A stretch of DNA of 64,000 nucleotides, taken from assembly GCA_905480075.1 (NCBI GenBank), contig CAJQOX010000110.1:1-64000 (forward strand). Reading direction: 5' to 3'. The position numbers and the translations under genes are program-made. A model generated the notes under the pieces. The model did not search any database and had not been told where the DNA came from. It worked only from the letters and a program-made list of their open reading frames with translations. This document shows, one piece after another, positions 37,507-47,385 of the stretch. Source of the DNA: an uncultured Aureispira sp. (GTDB lineage Bacteria; Bacteroidota; Bacteroidia; Chitinophagales; Saprospiraceae). Position 1 is the stretch's first letter, and every line of letters starts with the position of its first letter.

Positions 37507-38607
37507 TTAAAATTCATTCAACACCCGAACCACCTCAATTACTTCCTCCCAATCCATAACCGGACTGACCGGGATACTTAATACCTCATTATGAATTTTT
37601 TCTGTTACCGGCAAATTTAAGGAAGCAAAATCCTTATAGGCATCCTGTTTATGAGGCGGAATAGGGTAATGAACAATAGTCTGAATTAGGTTGTCGGCCA
37701 GATAGGCTTGAAGTTCTTTTCTGTTATTAGAGCGGACCACATAAAGGTGAAAAACATGGTTCATAGCAGAACTATCCCAAGATGGCAGTTGCAATTTCGG
37801 ATTTTTTATATTTTCAGAATAGTACAAAGCAATTTTTCGTCTGTATGCCGTATCTTTATCGAGGTATTTTAATTTAACAGAAAGGGCAGCAGCTTGTATT
37901 TCGTCGAGTCTGCTATTCATTCCAACCACCTTATTATGGTATTTTTTTTCAGAACCATAATTACCCAGCACTCTGACCATTTCAGCCAGTTCATCATCAT
38001 TAGTTGTGACAGCGCCACCATCACCCAAAGCCCCGAGGTTTTTTCCGGGGTAAAAAGAGAAACCTGAAGCATGTCCCCAGTTTCCTGATTTTTTACCATT
38101 TTGAGTGGCACCATGAGATTGTGCAGAATCTTCAAGAACCAACAAAGCATGTTCATCAGCAAATTCCATCAGTTTTTCCATATCTGCCAACTGACCATAC
38201 AGATGAACCGGCATCATTGCTTTTGTTTTCGGTGTAATATAATCTTTCAGCCCTTCTGTATCCAAAAGAAAAGTATTGGGGTCGGGTTCCACTAAAACAG
38301 GTATACATCCCACTTTACTTATAGCGATAACGGTAGCAATATAGGTATTGGCGGGGACAAGAATTTCATCCCCTTTATTCAATCTGCCTAATTCGACCCA
38401 GGCATTAAGCACTAAAATCAAAGCATCAAGGCCATTAGCGACACCGATACAGTGTTTTGTTCCACAATAATCAGCAAATTCTGATTCAAATTTTTTGACT
38501 TTATCCCCCAAAATATACCAACCGGAATTAAAGACATCATTAATTGAAGCTTTAATTTCATCTTGATACTGATTATTAATTTTCTGTAAATCGAGGAATT
38601 TTATCAT
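37507..38607 (-). CDS. DegT/DnrJ/EryC1/StrS aminotransferase (sugar aminotransferase)
   Basis: 366 residues from the ATG at 38607, which gives the usual family opening [14 protein letters not shown]. An in-frame ATG 18 bases upstream is possible. PLP-dependent sugar aminotransferase: the Schiff-base Lys lies in [14 protein letters not shown], with EDSAQSHGA for the Asp of the cofactor site. It lies 30-odd bases after the FdtA-like gene. FdtA/FdtB in known systems make dTDP-3-amino-3,6-dideoxygalactose; the same pair logic is likely here. Start choice is the main uncertainty. Confidence 0.88.
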   Translation of the reverse strand: MIKFLDLQKINNQYQDEIKASINDVFNSGWYILGDKVKKFESEFADYCGTKHCIGVANGLDALILVLNAWVELGRLNKGDEILVPANTYIATVIAISKVGCIPVLVEPDPNTFLLDTEGLKDYITPKTKAMMPVHLYGQLADMEKLMEFADEHALLVLEDSAQSHGATQNGKKSGNWGHASGFSFYPGKNLGALGDGGAVTTNDDELAEMVRVLGNYGSEKKYHNKVVGMNSRLDEIQAAALSVKLKYLDKDTAYRRKIALYYSENIKNPKLQLPSWDSSAMNHVFHLYVVRSNNRKELQAYLADNLIQTIVHYPIPPHKQDAYKDFASLNLPVTEKIHNEVLSIPVSPVMDWEEVIEVVRVLNEF

Positions 38608-38638
38608 AGAGTTAATTTTATTCATTTTGCAATAACTA

Positions 38639-39055
38639 TTATTTATTTTTCAGAAAATCACCTGATTTGAACTCATCATAATCTCTGATATAATCTGCTT
38701 CATCATATTTAAGAGAGGCCATACATAAAAGTACAGCATTATGGGAAAACTTCATTTCTCTCCAGTATCCTGGAGGAATATAGACCCCTTTACTAGGTTC
38801 GTCGAGGACAAAATTAAAAATTTCACCCTGAACATTTTCAAATTTAAAATTAATAACTCCGGAAACAGCAATAATAACTTGTTCCAGAGCAATATGTCCG
38901 TGGTTTCCTCTTTCTACGTGATTTGGAGTAAAGTAGGTCCAGTATACCCTCTTAACTTTGAATGGGATATTATCTTCAACTTCTGCAATACTTATATAAC
39001 CCAGGGTGGGAGTCCCTATTTGTTCAAAACTGACAAAGCAAGGTTCTTTTTTCAT
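38639..39055 (-). CDS. FdtA/QdtA-like sugar ketoisomerase (cupin)
   Basis: 138 residues. Cupin fold of the WxcM C-terminal/FdtA family with [31 protein letters not shown] and [16 protein letters not shown]. FdtA converts dTDP-4-keto-6-deoxyglucose to the 3-keto sugar used by the aminotransferase next door. In characterised FdtA a second His (HAH) lies in the active site; here the matching segment reads HGH. The gene is co-directional with and just ahead of the aminotransferase, so an operon is likely. Confidence 0.82.
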   Translation of the reverse strand: MKKEPCFVSFEQIGTPTLGYISIAEVEDNIPFKVKRVYWTYFTPNHVERGNHGHIALEQVIIAVSGVINFKFENVQGEIFNFVLDEPSKGVYIPPGYWREMKFSHNAVLLCMASLKYDEADYIRDYDEFKSGDFLKNK

Positions 39056-39188
39056 AGAGGATAAATTTTAGAGTAAAAAAGGCCAAGGGCATTAAAATTT
39101 GCAAATATCGATTAATATAAGACAGTCTGAATAAAATAAAAAAGTCTGAATAAAATATTTTCACAAAAAACACAGATTTGATTAAAGA

Positions 39189-39551
39189 TCATCTTAAATT
39201 AGAGAGCAATAACCCCATATAAACTGCCAGTACTCCCAATACAATACTCAAAATAATATATGATACTGTGGTAAAACCAAGGGCATTCTGCCCCAGCTCC
39301 AATGTCTCTTTTGAAAAAGTACTAAAAGTAGAAAACCCTCCACAGAACCCGGTGCCTATCAATAATTTAAGATGATCAGACATATTATTTTTAAACAAAT
39401 AACCAGTCAGAAACCCCAATATGAAACAGGCACAGATGTTTGCGGCCAAAGTTCCTGCGGGGAAGGCAGTATCAGACAAATACAAGCTAAAAGCATATCG
39501 GCAGAGACTACCAAGACCACCACCTGTAAACACAGCAAGTACATTAAGCAT
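39189..39551 (-). CDS. crcB: Fluoride export channel CrcB/Fluc
   Basis: 120 residues with four TM helices. The family marks are present: GGGLGSLCRYA near the N-terminus, the GTLAANICACF segment in helix 2, and GFCGGFSTFSTFSKE in helix 3, which supplies the Phe box and central Na+ site of dual-topology Fluc. It overlaps the WecA-like gene by eight bases (39544-39551), so the two are translationally coupled. No fluoride riboswitch motif is obvious upstream because the gene sits inside the operon. Confidence 0.92.
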   Translation of the reverse strand: MLNVLAVFTGGGLGSLCRYAFSLYLSDTAFPAGTLAANICACFILGFLTGYLFKNNMSDHLKLLIGTGFCGGFSTFSTFSKETLELGQNALGFTTVSYIILSIVLGVLAVYMGLLLSNLR

Positions 39552-40611
39552 TTTTTAGTTTATTATTTTTTAGTTTTAGACCAAGTCTGACTATCCCTGT
39601 AAGCAAAGTAGCAAGAATTAACAACAAAAGGCCCAGTTCAAGTGTGCCTACCCATTGAAATTTAAATGAGAAAGCAATGAATACTATATTAACAATACCA
39701 AGTACCGAAGTAGCCATCAAATGTGGCATCCCTAGTTCGAGCAACAAATGATGAATATGTGTTTTATCGGGACTGAAAGGGGAACGTCCTTTAATAATTC
39801 TAAGTGTAAAAACCCTTAATGTGTCAAACAAAGGGATAATAAGCACGCCAATTGCTACAGAAGGAGCCGAAGCAATAGTCAGATCGTTTTTATAAACTAA
39901 ATTCTCCTGAATAAATGAAATTGCAAGAATAGAAGTAGTTAGCCCTATAAGTAATGACCCTGTATCGCCCATAAAAATTTCTGCGGCAAGATTATATCTC
40001 AAAAAAGCCAATAATGCCCCGGTAGTAGCTGCAGCCAAAATAGCGAGGTCCAACCTTCCAAAGCAAAAAAACCAATAACCAAAAGCAGTACAAACAATAC
40101 AGCCTATTGTGGCAGAGAGTGCATTGATTCCATCAATTAAATTAAAAGCATTAATAATTACTATAATAGCAAGCATAGTTAAAGGAATTCCGGCGACGTC
40201 AGGTATTTCTTTGACTCCCAAAATACCATGCAGGCTTGTAAGTTGAATTCCGGCAAAATAGACTAAGATAAAAGCAGCTAAAATCTGACCTGCAAACTTC
40301 TTTGAAGCGGTAAGTGGTATAATATCATCTTTAGCACCTATGAGAAAAATCACAATAAATGAACAAAGAATATATTGTAAATGAGAGGTCCCGTAATTAG
40401 ACTCTAAATTAAAGGGGATAAAAAAAGTAGTGGAAAAGATAAGCCCTGCAAAAATACCAAGGCCACCGAGAGTAGGCACAGAGGTTGAATGTGAACGACG
40501 TTCACCAGGTTCATCTAAAAGATTTTTCTCAAAAGCTACCTTTATGATAGATGGCGTAGCAAAATAAGTAATTAAAAAAGCAGTAAGAAAAGCAGGGATA
40601 ATATCGTACAT
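39544..40611 (-). CDS. WecA/TagO-like polyprenyl-phosphate sugar-phosphate transferase
   Basis: 355 residues with about ten TM helices, of the MraY/WecA/TagO family. It transfers a sugar-1-phosphate from UDP-sugar to undecaprenyl phosphate, starting O-antigen, teichoic-acid-like or capsule lipid carriers. The catalytic loops are visible: KDDIIPL (the DD loop), NAFNLIDGINAL, MGDTGSLLIG, and DKTHIHHLLLELG (the C-terminal His motif). It lies immediately upstream of crcB and 0.5 kb upstream of the FdtA/aminotransferase pair, hinting at a surface-glycan role. Confidence 0.9.
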   Translation of the reverse strand: MYDIIPAFLTAFLITYFATPSIIKVAFEKNLLDEPGERRSHSTSVPTLGGLGIFAGLIFSTTFFIPFNLESNYGTSHLQYILCSFIVIFLIGAKDDIIPLTASKKFAGQILAAFILVYFAGIQLTSLHGILGVKEIPDVAGIPLTMLAIIVIINAFNLIDGINALSATIGCIVCTAFGYWFFCFGRLDLAILAAATTGALLAFLRYNLAAEIFMGDTGSLLIGLTTSILAISFIQENLVYKNDLTIASAPSVAIGVLIIPLFDTLRVFTLRIIKGRSPFSPDKTHIHHLLLELGMPHLMATSVLGIVNIVFIAFSFKFQWVGTLELGLLLLILATLLTGIVRLGLKLKNNKLKNA

Positions 40612-40754
40612 ACTATAATCTGTCTATTATTACAGGCAAAAATTCAATTATTTGTTGTAAAAAAGATAAACAATTAATAAAAACAGAGAAAGACCATTTT
40701 TAATTAAAAGCCAAACAGCCACAATACAAGAAAGCCATTAAAACAGGAAAAACA

Positions 40755-40790
40755 AAGGAGATGCAAACCCAAAGGCCAATGCATCTCCTT
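40755..40790 (-). terminator. Terminator of the OmpA-family lipoprotein gene
   Basis: Hairpin AAGGAGATGCA / TGCATCTCCTT (11 bp, 14-base loop), running into a T-rich stretch on the minus strand, 26 bases past the stop at 40816. Confidence 0.8.
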
Positions 40791-40815
40791 AATTATATAT
40801 ATCAATCAAAAACAA

Positions 40816-42216
40816 TTAATTTGATCGGCTGACTTGAATTTCAGCACGTCTGTTCTGTTGTTTTCCATCTTCTGTCCCATTGGAAACGAGAGGATATTTT
40901 TCTCCATAGGCATTATATTTCAAACGTCTGTCACTCACCCCCTGTCCCATAATGTACTTCAGGACCGATTTAGCTCTTTTCTCAGAAAGTTTAAAATTGT
41001 AGCTATCAGCACCATCGCTATCAGCATAGCCACCAACCTGTAGTTCTAACTTTGTACATTTCTGCATAGCATCAACAACCCGGTTAAGTTGGCGCAAAGA
41101 ACTATTATCAGCACGGGAAGCATCATAATCAAAATAAATAGCTGCCGTAAGAGTAGAAAGATTTATTCTGTTACAGTCAGCAGTTTCCTCGGCAGACAAA
41201 GGCTGCGAGTTTCTTGAACTGTTCTTATAAATATCCTTATTATTTACATTGCCGGAGGTTGAACTATTGTTCGAATTATTATTATTGTTATTTGAAGGTT
41301 CAAAAGTAATTCCGCTACTATTATTCTCAGGACCGTTAAAGTCTCCGAATTGAATTCCGCCACCACTTTCGCCACCATTAATTTTTTTCATACTTAATAA
41401 ACCCTTCGGACCGAAAGCATAACCTTCTTCGTCAATACGAATTATACCTCCGTTGCCAGAATTTCGAATATACCCATCTCTGTCAATCAAGTATTTTTTT
41501 GTATCCGTTATAAAAGTTCCCTTCTGATCAACAATATCACCGGCAACGACATCAACGGATTTATCATTTCTGTCATAAAGTTTACCATCATAATTTTTAT
41601 AGTATCCTTTTTCAGCAATTCCATTACTTTTACCAGGGTGTCCGTTCAATTTTGCAATTGCGAGCATATCACCAATAGCGAGCGGGCATCCATTATGTTC
41701 TGCTACGCCAAACAAATCGGGGCAGGCATCCATTTCATCTTTAATACCATCGCCATCACCATCAGGGCAACCTTTAGCAGTAAACATACCTTTAGTATCA
41801 GGACATACATCGACATCATTTTTGACACCATCTCCATCAAGATCAGTTTCATCAGCGTCAGGGCATCCCAAAAGACCTTCACCATATGCATCGGGGCATT
41901 TATCTTCAGGGTCGATAACACCGTCATAATCTCTGTCGAGACATCCGCTGAGATTAGCATAGCCCTTATCGTCGGGGCAACTATCTTCGGAATCCTGAAT
42001 TCCATCAAGGTCAGCATCCGGACAACCGTTTGTACGGGCAGTACCAAAAATGTAGGGGCATTTATCCTCCGAATTGGCTACGCCGTCGTAATCGTCGTCG
42101 GGCTCCTTTACATCAGTACTCACGGTGTCCTCCTCGGATGTAGTTCCTTTGGTTGAACCACAAGCTACCAACAGAGAAAAACCAGCTAGATAAAATAAGA
42201 AAAAAAATATTTTCAT
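40816..42216 (-). CDS. OmpA-family lipoprotein with thrombospondin type 3 repeats
   Basis: 466 residues. Lipobox LLVACG with Cys19. Residues about 40-185 hold about six thrombospondin type 3 repeats with Ca2+-binding DxDxDGxxDxxDxCPD loops. The middle (about 185-330) has repeating short beta units followed by an Asn/Ser-rich linker (about 305-335). The C-terminal OmpA domain (about 355-466: YFDYDASRADNSSLRQL, VGGYADSDGADSYN, LSEKRAKSVLKYI) keeps the Asp and Arg that bind meso-diaminopimelate. It should tether the outer membrane to peptidoglycan. Monocistronic. Confidence 0.9.
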   Translation of the reverse strand: MKIFFFLFYLAGFSLLVACGSTKGTTSEEDTVSTDVKEPDDDYDGVANSEDKCPYIFGTARTNGCPDADLDGIQDSEDSCPDDKGYANLSGCLDRDYDGVIDPEDKCPDAYGEGLLGCPDADETDLDGDGVKNDVDVCPDTKGMFTAKGCPDGDGDGIKDEMDACPDLFGVAEHNGCPLAIGDMLAIAKLNGHPGKSNGIAEKGYYKNYDGKLYDRNDKSVDVVAGDIVDQKGTFITDTKKYLIDRDGYIRNSGNGGIIRIDEEGYAFGPKGLLSMKKINGGESGGGIQFGDFNGPENNSSGITFEPSNNNNNNSNNSSTSGNVNNKDIYKNSSRNSQPLSAEETADCNRINLSTLTAAIYFDYDASRADNSSLRQLNRVVDAMQKCTKLELQVGGYADSDGADSYNFKLSEKRAKSVLKYIMGQGVSDRRLKYNAYGEKYPLVSNGTEDGKQQNRRAEIQVSRSN

Positions 42217-42427
42217 GACAAAAAATTGGATTGAATGCTCTTGCGAGAATAGATACTGGCAAAAAAAAAGTTTAAAAAGTCAATTATGTTATTGAACGAT
42301 AAAAAAGAAAAAGGGTTGTCTTTTTTTCTTTTTTAAAGAGTATACATAATAGGTGTACTTACAAAAGTACAATTTTTTCATAATTTATCAATATAAACTG
42401 AGAAAAATCAACTTTTCCTGCTTTTTT

Positions 42428-43987
42428 TTATAGTTGTTTTAACAAATTACGCATATCCACCCCTTCTGAGACAATTTTTTCTATCAATTCTACAGAAACA
42501 CGTTCCTGTTTCATGCTATCTCTTTCACGGATTGTCACTGTATTATCTTCTAAAGACTGCCCATCTATAGTAATACAAAAAGGAGTTCCCAATTCATCCT
42601 GACGGCGATATCTTTTACCTATAGATCCTTTTTCATCATACTGACAATTAAAAGAATATTTGATTGCATCAAATATTTCACTGGCTTTATTGGTCAATTC
42701 TTCATTTGACCTGACCAATGGCAAAACGGCACATTTAACGGGGGCAACCGAAGGGTGAATTTTCAAGACAATACGCTCATCCATGCCACCTTTTGCATCC
42801 GGCACCATTTCAGCATGATAAGCATCGCTCAACAAAGCGAGAAACATCCTGTCGCAACCAATGGAAGTTTCAACAACATAAGGAATATAGCTTTCTTTCA
42901 GTTCGGGATCGAAGTATTGAATTTTTTTACCGGAAAGTTCCTGATGCGCTTTAAGGTCAAAATCCGTTCTGGAGTGAATCCCTTCCAACTCCTTAAATCC
43001 AAAAGGAAATTTAAACTCAATATCCAAAGCTGCATCCGCATAATGAGCTAATGCTTCATGGTTATGATATTTCAACTTGTCGGCAGCAGTCCCCAATGCC
43101 AAATGCCATTTCATTCTTGCCTCCTTCCAAAACTCATAGAATTTCATTTGATCTCCGGGGCGAACAAAAAACTGCATTTCCATTTGTTCGAATTCTCTCA
43201 TTCTAAAAACAAACTGCCTGGCGACGATTTCATTTCGAAAGGCCTTACCGATCTGAGCGATACCGAAAGGTATTTTCTGTCTGGAAGTATTCAACACATT
43301 CAAAAAATTGACAAAAATCCCCTGAGCAGTTTCAGGGCGCAAATATAAAACATCTTCGCTAGTGGCACCTCCACCCTGAGTTGAAAACATCAGATTGAAC
43401 TGACGTACATCAGTCCAGTTTTTAGACCCGGAATGCGGGCAAACAATACCAAGATCAACTATCAACTGTTTCACATCATCAAGGTCTGCGGCATTCAATG
43501 CATTATTCATACGATTGAGAATGCTGTCGATCTTTTGTTGCCTCTCCAATGATCTTTTATCAGTAGCAAGAAACTGTTCTTTATCGAAACTATCTCCGAA
43601 TCTTTTTTTGCCTTTAGCTACATCCTTATCAATTTTTTTCTGGATTTTATTCTGAATATAATCCTCAATTAACTGATCGGCCCGATACCGTTTTTTTGAA
43701 TCTTTATTATCAATCAGAGGATCATTAAAAGCATCTGTATGACCGGAAGCTTTCCATACTTTAGGATCCATAAAAATAGCTGCATCCAATCCTACAATAT
43801 TTTCATTCATCTGCACCATTGCTTTCCACCAGTATTCTTTGATATTATTTTTCAACAGAATACCATAAGGACCGTAATCATACACGGCACTTAATCCACC
43901 ATAAATCTCACTTGACTGATAAATAAACCCGAGTTTTTTGCAATGAGAAACAATATCCTGAAGATCTGTAGCTTTTTCTTTTACCAT
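42428..43987 (-). CDS. glyS: Glycine-tRNA ligase (dimeric, class II)
   Basis: 519 residues, matching the homodimeric glycyl-tRNA synthetase of Bacteroidota. Motifs: GIVCPHSGSKNWT, LRPETAQGIFVNF (motif 1/2 region), PFGIAQIGKAFRNEI and REFEQMEMQFF (motif 2), VVETSIGCDRMFLALL (motif 3), and an HGTP-type anticodon-binding domain from about 415 (VAPVKCAVLPLV). The heterotetrameric E. coli type is unrelated. The N-terminal stretch at about 105-150 is charged and coiled. The gene appears to be expressed alone. Confidence 0.95.
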   Translation of the reverse strand: MVKEKATDLQDIVSHCKKLGFIYQSSEIYGGLSAVYDYGPYGILLKNNIKEYWWKAMVQMNENIVGLDAAIFMDPKVWKASGHTDAFNDPLIDNKDSKKRYRADQLIEDYIQNKIQKKIDKDVAKGKKRFGDSFDKEQFLATDKRSLERQQKIDSILNRMNNALNAADLDDVKQLIVDLGIVCPHSGSKNWTDVRQFNLMFSTQGGGATSEDVLYLRPETAQGIFVNFLNVLNTSRQKIPFGIAQIGKAFRNEIVARQFVFRMREFEQMEMQFFVRPGDQMKFYEFWKEARMKWHLALGTAADKLKYHNHEALAHYADAALDIEFKFPFGFKELEGIHSRTDFDLKAHQELSGKKIQYFDPELKESYIPYVVETSIGCDRMFLALLSDAYHAEMVPDAKGGMDERIVLKIHPSVAPVKCAVLPLVRSNEELTNKASEIFDAIKYSFNCQYDEKGSIGKRYRRQDELGTPFCITIDGQSLEDNTVTIRERDSMKQERVSVELIEKIVSEGVDMRNLLKQL

Positions 43988-44052
43988 GATGCTGAATATA
44001 TATGTATTAGATAATGAATAATAAGGTGCAAAAGTAATGTTTTATAAAAAAT

Positions 44053-44093
44053 AAACGAAAGTGTGGGCCTGATTTATACTCACACTTTCGTTT
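44053..44093 (-). terminator. Terminator of the SIMPL-domain gene
   Basis: Perfect 13-bp hairpin (AAACGAAAGTGTG / CACACTTTCGTTT) between the SIMPL gene and glyS, with a T-rich tail on the minus strand. Confidence 0.85.
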
Positions 44094-44156
44094 TTCCTTT
44101 TCAGGATAACCCGACATCTTGCTTTTTGGTTCTTTAAACGATAAATATTATTTTGG

Positions 44157-45140
44157 CTATTTGACTTTAACAGGCACTTTATCTCCATCCGGAGTCAGCC
44201 AAAAATATTCTTTTGCAGGTTGTTCTGTATCTTTTAAAACAATTTGCACTTTCATATTGTACATAAACTGAATAGCAGGTTCAAGCACTTCAGGATTAAT
44301 TACAATATCGAAATCATCATAAGCCACCTTATCATAATACCTTGTTTTGGGTTTGTACATATCCAGGACTTTGCCTTTATCGGGAGTACCTCCCAGAGAA
44401 ACATTAGAAAAAGCATTATAAGATGAATACCTGTCGACCGGAAAGGTTACTTTTTTATTTTCTGCGACAAGCCGGTAGCCACTTTCCAGGTCTAGGCCTA
44501 ATTTTTCTTCGTACAACTCAATTTCCTTGACAAGATGAGACACCGCCTTTGTTCTCATATCAACATAAATTGCCTCCTGATTATCGACGGAATAATCCAC
44601 CTTTACAAGATCATATATTTCGTATTTAGCGGCAACAGACATAATTTTGACCATCATTTCAGGATCTTTATATTTAATATGGACATTTTGTTGCATTTCA
44701 AAACCCTTAGGAACTTCATTATGAGTTTTCGTAAATAATTTCTTTTCTTTTTCATATTCATAAATGGGGACAAAAGTAACCATATCAAGGTAAACATTAT
44801 CTTTTGGAATGCCAACGGTTTGCAACTCCTGAAAAAACCCGTTATACCTGTCTGTTAGTAATTTATTTGTTTCATCAACGGTTTTACCCATTTGAGTAAG
44901 ATTGAAAATCGCTACATAGGTATCCGCTTTTTGGTTGCTGAGCACATTTACATTTAATTCAACGATGCGTCCTTTTCTGAGCGTAGCAAGAGGAAGGATA
45001 TTCTGAGCTTGTGTATTATTATTATAAATGGCGTTATTTTCATTATAATTGACATTCCCTCTGTTGCGATTCCCACTTTCCTGTGCGTCAATAAGCGTAA
45101 CACTTAAGAACAAAAATATTACAGTTAGATTATGTTTCAT
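44157..45140 (-). CDS. SIMPL-domain protein (DUF541)
   Basis: 327 residues from the ATG at 45140, which places a proper signal peptide (ending LIDAQES) at the N-terminus. The longer in-frame start at 45212 would add 24 residues ahead of it. The SIMPL (DUF541) domain covers about 55-235 (KADTYVAIFNLTQMGKT, YEIYDLVKVDYSV, AVSHLVKEIELYEEKLGLD). The remaining roughly 90 residues are unassigned. Mammalian SIMPL is a signalling adaptor, but bacterial relatives are periplasmic proteins of unclear role, some linked to oxidative stress. Confidence 0.75.
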   Translation of the reverse strand: MKHNLTVIFLFLSVTLIDAQESGNRNRGNVNYNENNAIYNNNTQAQNILPLATLRKGRIVELNVNVLSNQKADTYVAIFNLTQMGKTVDETNKLLTDRYNGFFQELQTVGIPKDNVYLDMVTFVPIYEYEKEKKLFTKTHNEVPKGFEMQQNVHIKYKDPEMMVKIMSVAAKYEIYDLVKVDYSVDNQEAIYVDMRTKAVSHLVKEIELYEEKLGLDLESGYRLVAENKKVTFPVDRYSSYNAFSNVSLGGTPDKGKVLDMYKPKTRYYDKVAYDDFDIVINPEVLEPAIQFMYNMKVQIVLKDTEQPAKEYFWLTPDGDKVPVKVK

Positions 45141-45362
45141 TTCTATTGATAAAAGTAAAATAATTGGTTTTACATTCAAAAGTAAGAAAATCGAATAAAT
45201 AAAAGAAGTCAACCGTTAAAATTGACAACCTATTATGATATAGTGAATGAGGATAAAAACAGAGGAAGGAAGGATAAAACATAAGAAACCCCCTGATAAA
45301 GTCTTTGAAAACCTGACAAAATCAATAAAAAAAAAGCCTTTGATACAATGAAGCAATCATTT

Positions 45363-45394
45363 TTTGATTTTCACTTAATAAAAAGCTATTTTTG
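45363..45394 (+). promoter_or_regulatory. Bacteroidota-type promoter of pheS
   Basis: TTTG (45363-45366), 20 bases, then TATTTTTG (45387-45394), followed by TACTTTG. Start near 45401, about 29 bases ahead of the pheS ATG. Confidence 0.75.
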
Positions 45395-45429
45395 TACTTT
45401 GAAAAAATTCACAAACAAACAACATTTTT

Positions 45430-46467
45430 ATGGTTATTGATGCATTCGACAAGGTCAGGGAATTACAAGCGATCATAGCAGCAGGTAAGATAGAGAACAA
45501 AGAGGAATTAGAGGCTTTTCGCATACAGTTCCTTGGAACAAAAAATATAATCAAGCCACTTTTCGGGGCGATCCGTGATATTCCAAATGAGCGCAAAAAA
45601 GAATATGGGCAACTGGTAAATGCTGTTAAACAATCAGCAGAACAGAAGTTTGAACAAATCAGCAAACAGCTGAATTCCAAAGCTGCCAATGAGGTTGAAC
45701 AAATTGACCTTACTGCTCCCGGAGAAACCATTGAACTTGGTTCGAGGCATCCTGTTTCTTTAGTTTTGAATCAGATGATTGAGATTTTTGACAGACTTGG
45801 ATTTACCATTGCTGAAGATAGCGAAATTGAGGATGACTGGCACAATTTCACTGCTCTAAACACTCCTGAAGATCACCCTGCAAGAGACATGCAGGATACT
45901 TATTATATCATGAACGACCCAAGCAGGTTGTTGCGTACTCATACTTCTTCTGTGCAATCGCATGTAATGATGACTCAAGAGCCCCCTATCAGGATCATTG
46001 CGCCGGGCCGTGTCTACAGAAATGAGACTATTTCTGCCCGTGCACATTGTCAGTTTCATCAGGTGGAAGGACTTTATATAGCAGAAAAGGTAAGCTTTGC
46101 TGATTTACGTCAGACTATTTACTATTTTGCCAAAGAAATGTTCGGATCTACAAAAATCAGAATGCGTCCTTCTTTCTTTCCTTTCACAGAACCTAGTGCT
46201 GAAGTGGATGTATGGTGGGGCTGTGAAACAGAGACAGATAAGCGTATAACTAAAGGCACGGGGTGGTTAGAAATATTAGGTTGCGGAATGGTAGACCCTG
46301 CCGTTTTAAAAAATTGTGGAATTGATTCTGAAAAATATTCGGGATTTGCTTTCGGAATGGGGGTTGAACGGATTGCAATGCTCAAATATCAGATTGATGA
46401 CATTCGATTGCTTTTTGAAAATGATGTTCGTTTCCTAAGACAATTCAAAAAAACTGCGATATTTTAG
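45430..46467 (+). CDS. pheS: Phenylalanine-tRNA ligase, alpha subunit
   Basis: 345 residues. An N-terminal coiled-coil (about 10-95) that binds tRNA-Phe precedes the class II catalytic core: motif 1 GSRHPVSLVLNQMIEIFDRLGF, split at PVSLV, HPARDMQDTYY, motif 2 APGRVYRNETISARAHCQFHQVEG, split at ETISA, and motif 3 GFAFGMGVERIAML. It works with PheT as a heterotetramer. pheT is not adjacent: three small lipoprotein genes follow instead. Confidence 0.96.
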   Translation: MVIDAFDKVRELQAIIAAGKIENKEELEAFRIQFLGTKNIIKPLFGAIRDIPNERKKEYGQLVNAVKQSAEQKFEQISKQLNSKAANEVEQIDLTAPGETIELGSRHPVSLVLNQMIEIFDRLGFTIAEDSEIEDDWHNFTALNTPEDHPARDMQDTYYIMNDPSRLLRTHTSSVQSHVMMTQEPPIRIIAPGRVYRNETISARAHCQFHQVEGLYIAEKVSFADLRQTIYYFAKEMFGSTKIRMRPSFFPFTEPSAEVDVWWGCETETDKRITKGTGWLEILGCGMVDPAVLKNCGIDSEKYSGFAFGMGVERIAMLKYQIDDIRLLFENDVRFLRQFKKTAIF

Positions 46468-46508
46468 CAAAGAGTAAAAATATATTTTTTCATTAAGGCC
46501 TTTTATAT

Positions 46509-46889
46509 ATGCGTTTTTTTATTTACCTGTTTTTACTGACATTAGTTGGATGTGCACCGGAACAACATGTTTCTCAAAGCAGCCCTGAAGAGGCTGCAAA
46601 AGGGATGTTTGAAGCATTAAGGGAGCAGGACTTTGAAAAAGCGAGTCTTTTCGGCACCTCAACCACTCAGATATCCCTCCGTGATTTTGCTACTAATTTA
46701 AACATGATCAGCGAAGAAGAAAAACGGACAATTTTATCTCCTTTTGATTTTGAAATATCAAAAGTTGAATGCTCTGAAAATCAAGGCTCTACAGTATGCA
46801 ATCTTTGTTGCAGCAATGATGGAGAGCTTAGCATTAACATGGTCAAACAGGACAACAAATGGTTTGTTCAAATGGAATTTACTTTATAA
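46509..46889 (+). CDS. Small DUF4878-like lipoprotein, paralogue 1
   Basis: 126 residues. Lipobox LTLVGC with Cys15. The SPEEAAKGMFEALREQDFEKAS opening (split at AAKGM) and the KQDNKWFVQM ending match a DUF4878/NTF2-like fold. A VCNLCC cluster lies before the last strand. It shares this plan with the next gene: SPxExxKG...QDFxxA at the start, VCxxCC in the middle, KW at the end. Role unknown. Forty-one bases after pheS. Confidence 0.65.
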   Translation: MRFFIYLFLLTLVGCAPEQHVSQSSPEEAAKGMFEALREQDFEKASLFGTSTTQISLRDFATNLNMISEEEKRTILSPFDFEISKVECSENQGSTVCNLCCSNDGELSINMVKQDNKWFVQMEFTL

Positions 46890-46974
46890 AGACCTTACTT
46901 AAGAAGCATATTCCTTCTGTTTTTTTTAGAATAATTTTTTTAGTATTCCTGATAATAAATTAAAACACAACTTT

Positions 46975-47385
46975 ATGGACAAAATAAATTTCGCCGCACT
47001 TATTTTTGGAATATTAACCATTTTTAGTTGTACAGGCACAAACGTTGTCGGATCGCCGGATGAAACGATGAAAGGATTCATTGAAAAGATGAAAATTCAG
47101 GATTTTGCAGCTGCCAAGGAATACACAAACAACAATACCGATGCCACTATGGAGTTTCTTGATACAAGAATAAAGATTCTTAGAGAAATGGGGAAGGAAG
47201 AAGAGATAGCTTCTCTTTTCGGGGGCATCGACTTTAGCAAGGTGTCTTCATCCTGTATAACCACAGATAACAAATCGGTCTGTAAATGCTGTGAAAATGA
47301 CACTGAGAACTGCAAAGACATCAACCTGGTACAAGAAGGAGGCAAGTGGTTGATTAATATGCCCAAAGAGTCTACTGTTGAATAA
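46975..47385 (+). CDS. Small DUF4878-like lipoprotein, paralogue 2
   Basis: 136 residues. Lipobox near FSC (Cys19). Clear tandem paralogue of the upstream gene, with SPDETMKGFIEKMKIQDF (split at KGFIE) and VCKCC before GGKWLINM. It has one further pair of cysteines (CITTDN, NCKD). Its stop overlaps the TTG start of the next gene by eight bases, so translational coupling is likely. Function unknown. Confidence 0.65.
   Translation: MDKINFAALIFGILTIFSCTGTNVVGSPDETMKGFIEKMKIQDFAAAKEYTNNNTDATMEFLDTRIKILREMGKEEEIASLFGGIDFSKVSSSCITTDNKSVCKCCENDTENCKDINLVQEGGKWLINMPKESTVE

Noticed and set aside
42301-42334. A/T-only hairpin downstream of glyS as a terminator
   Set aside because: Arms are almost pure A and T, so pairing is expected by chance; left uncalled.
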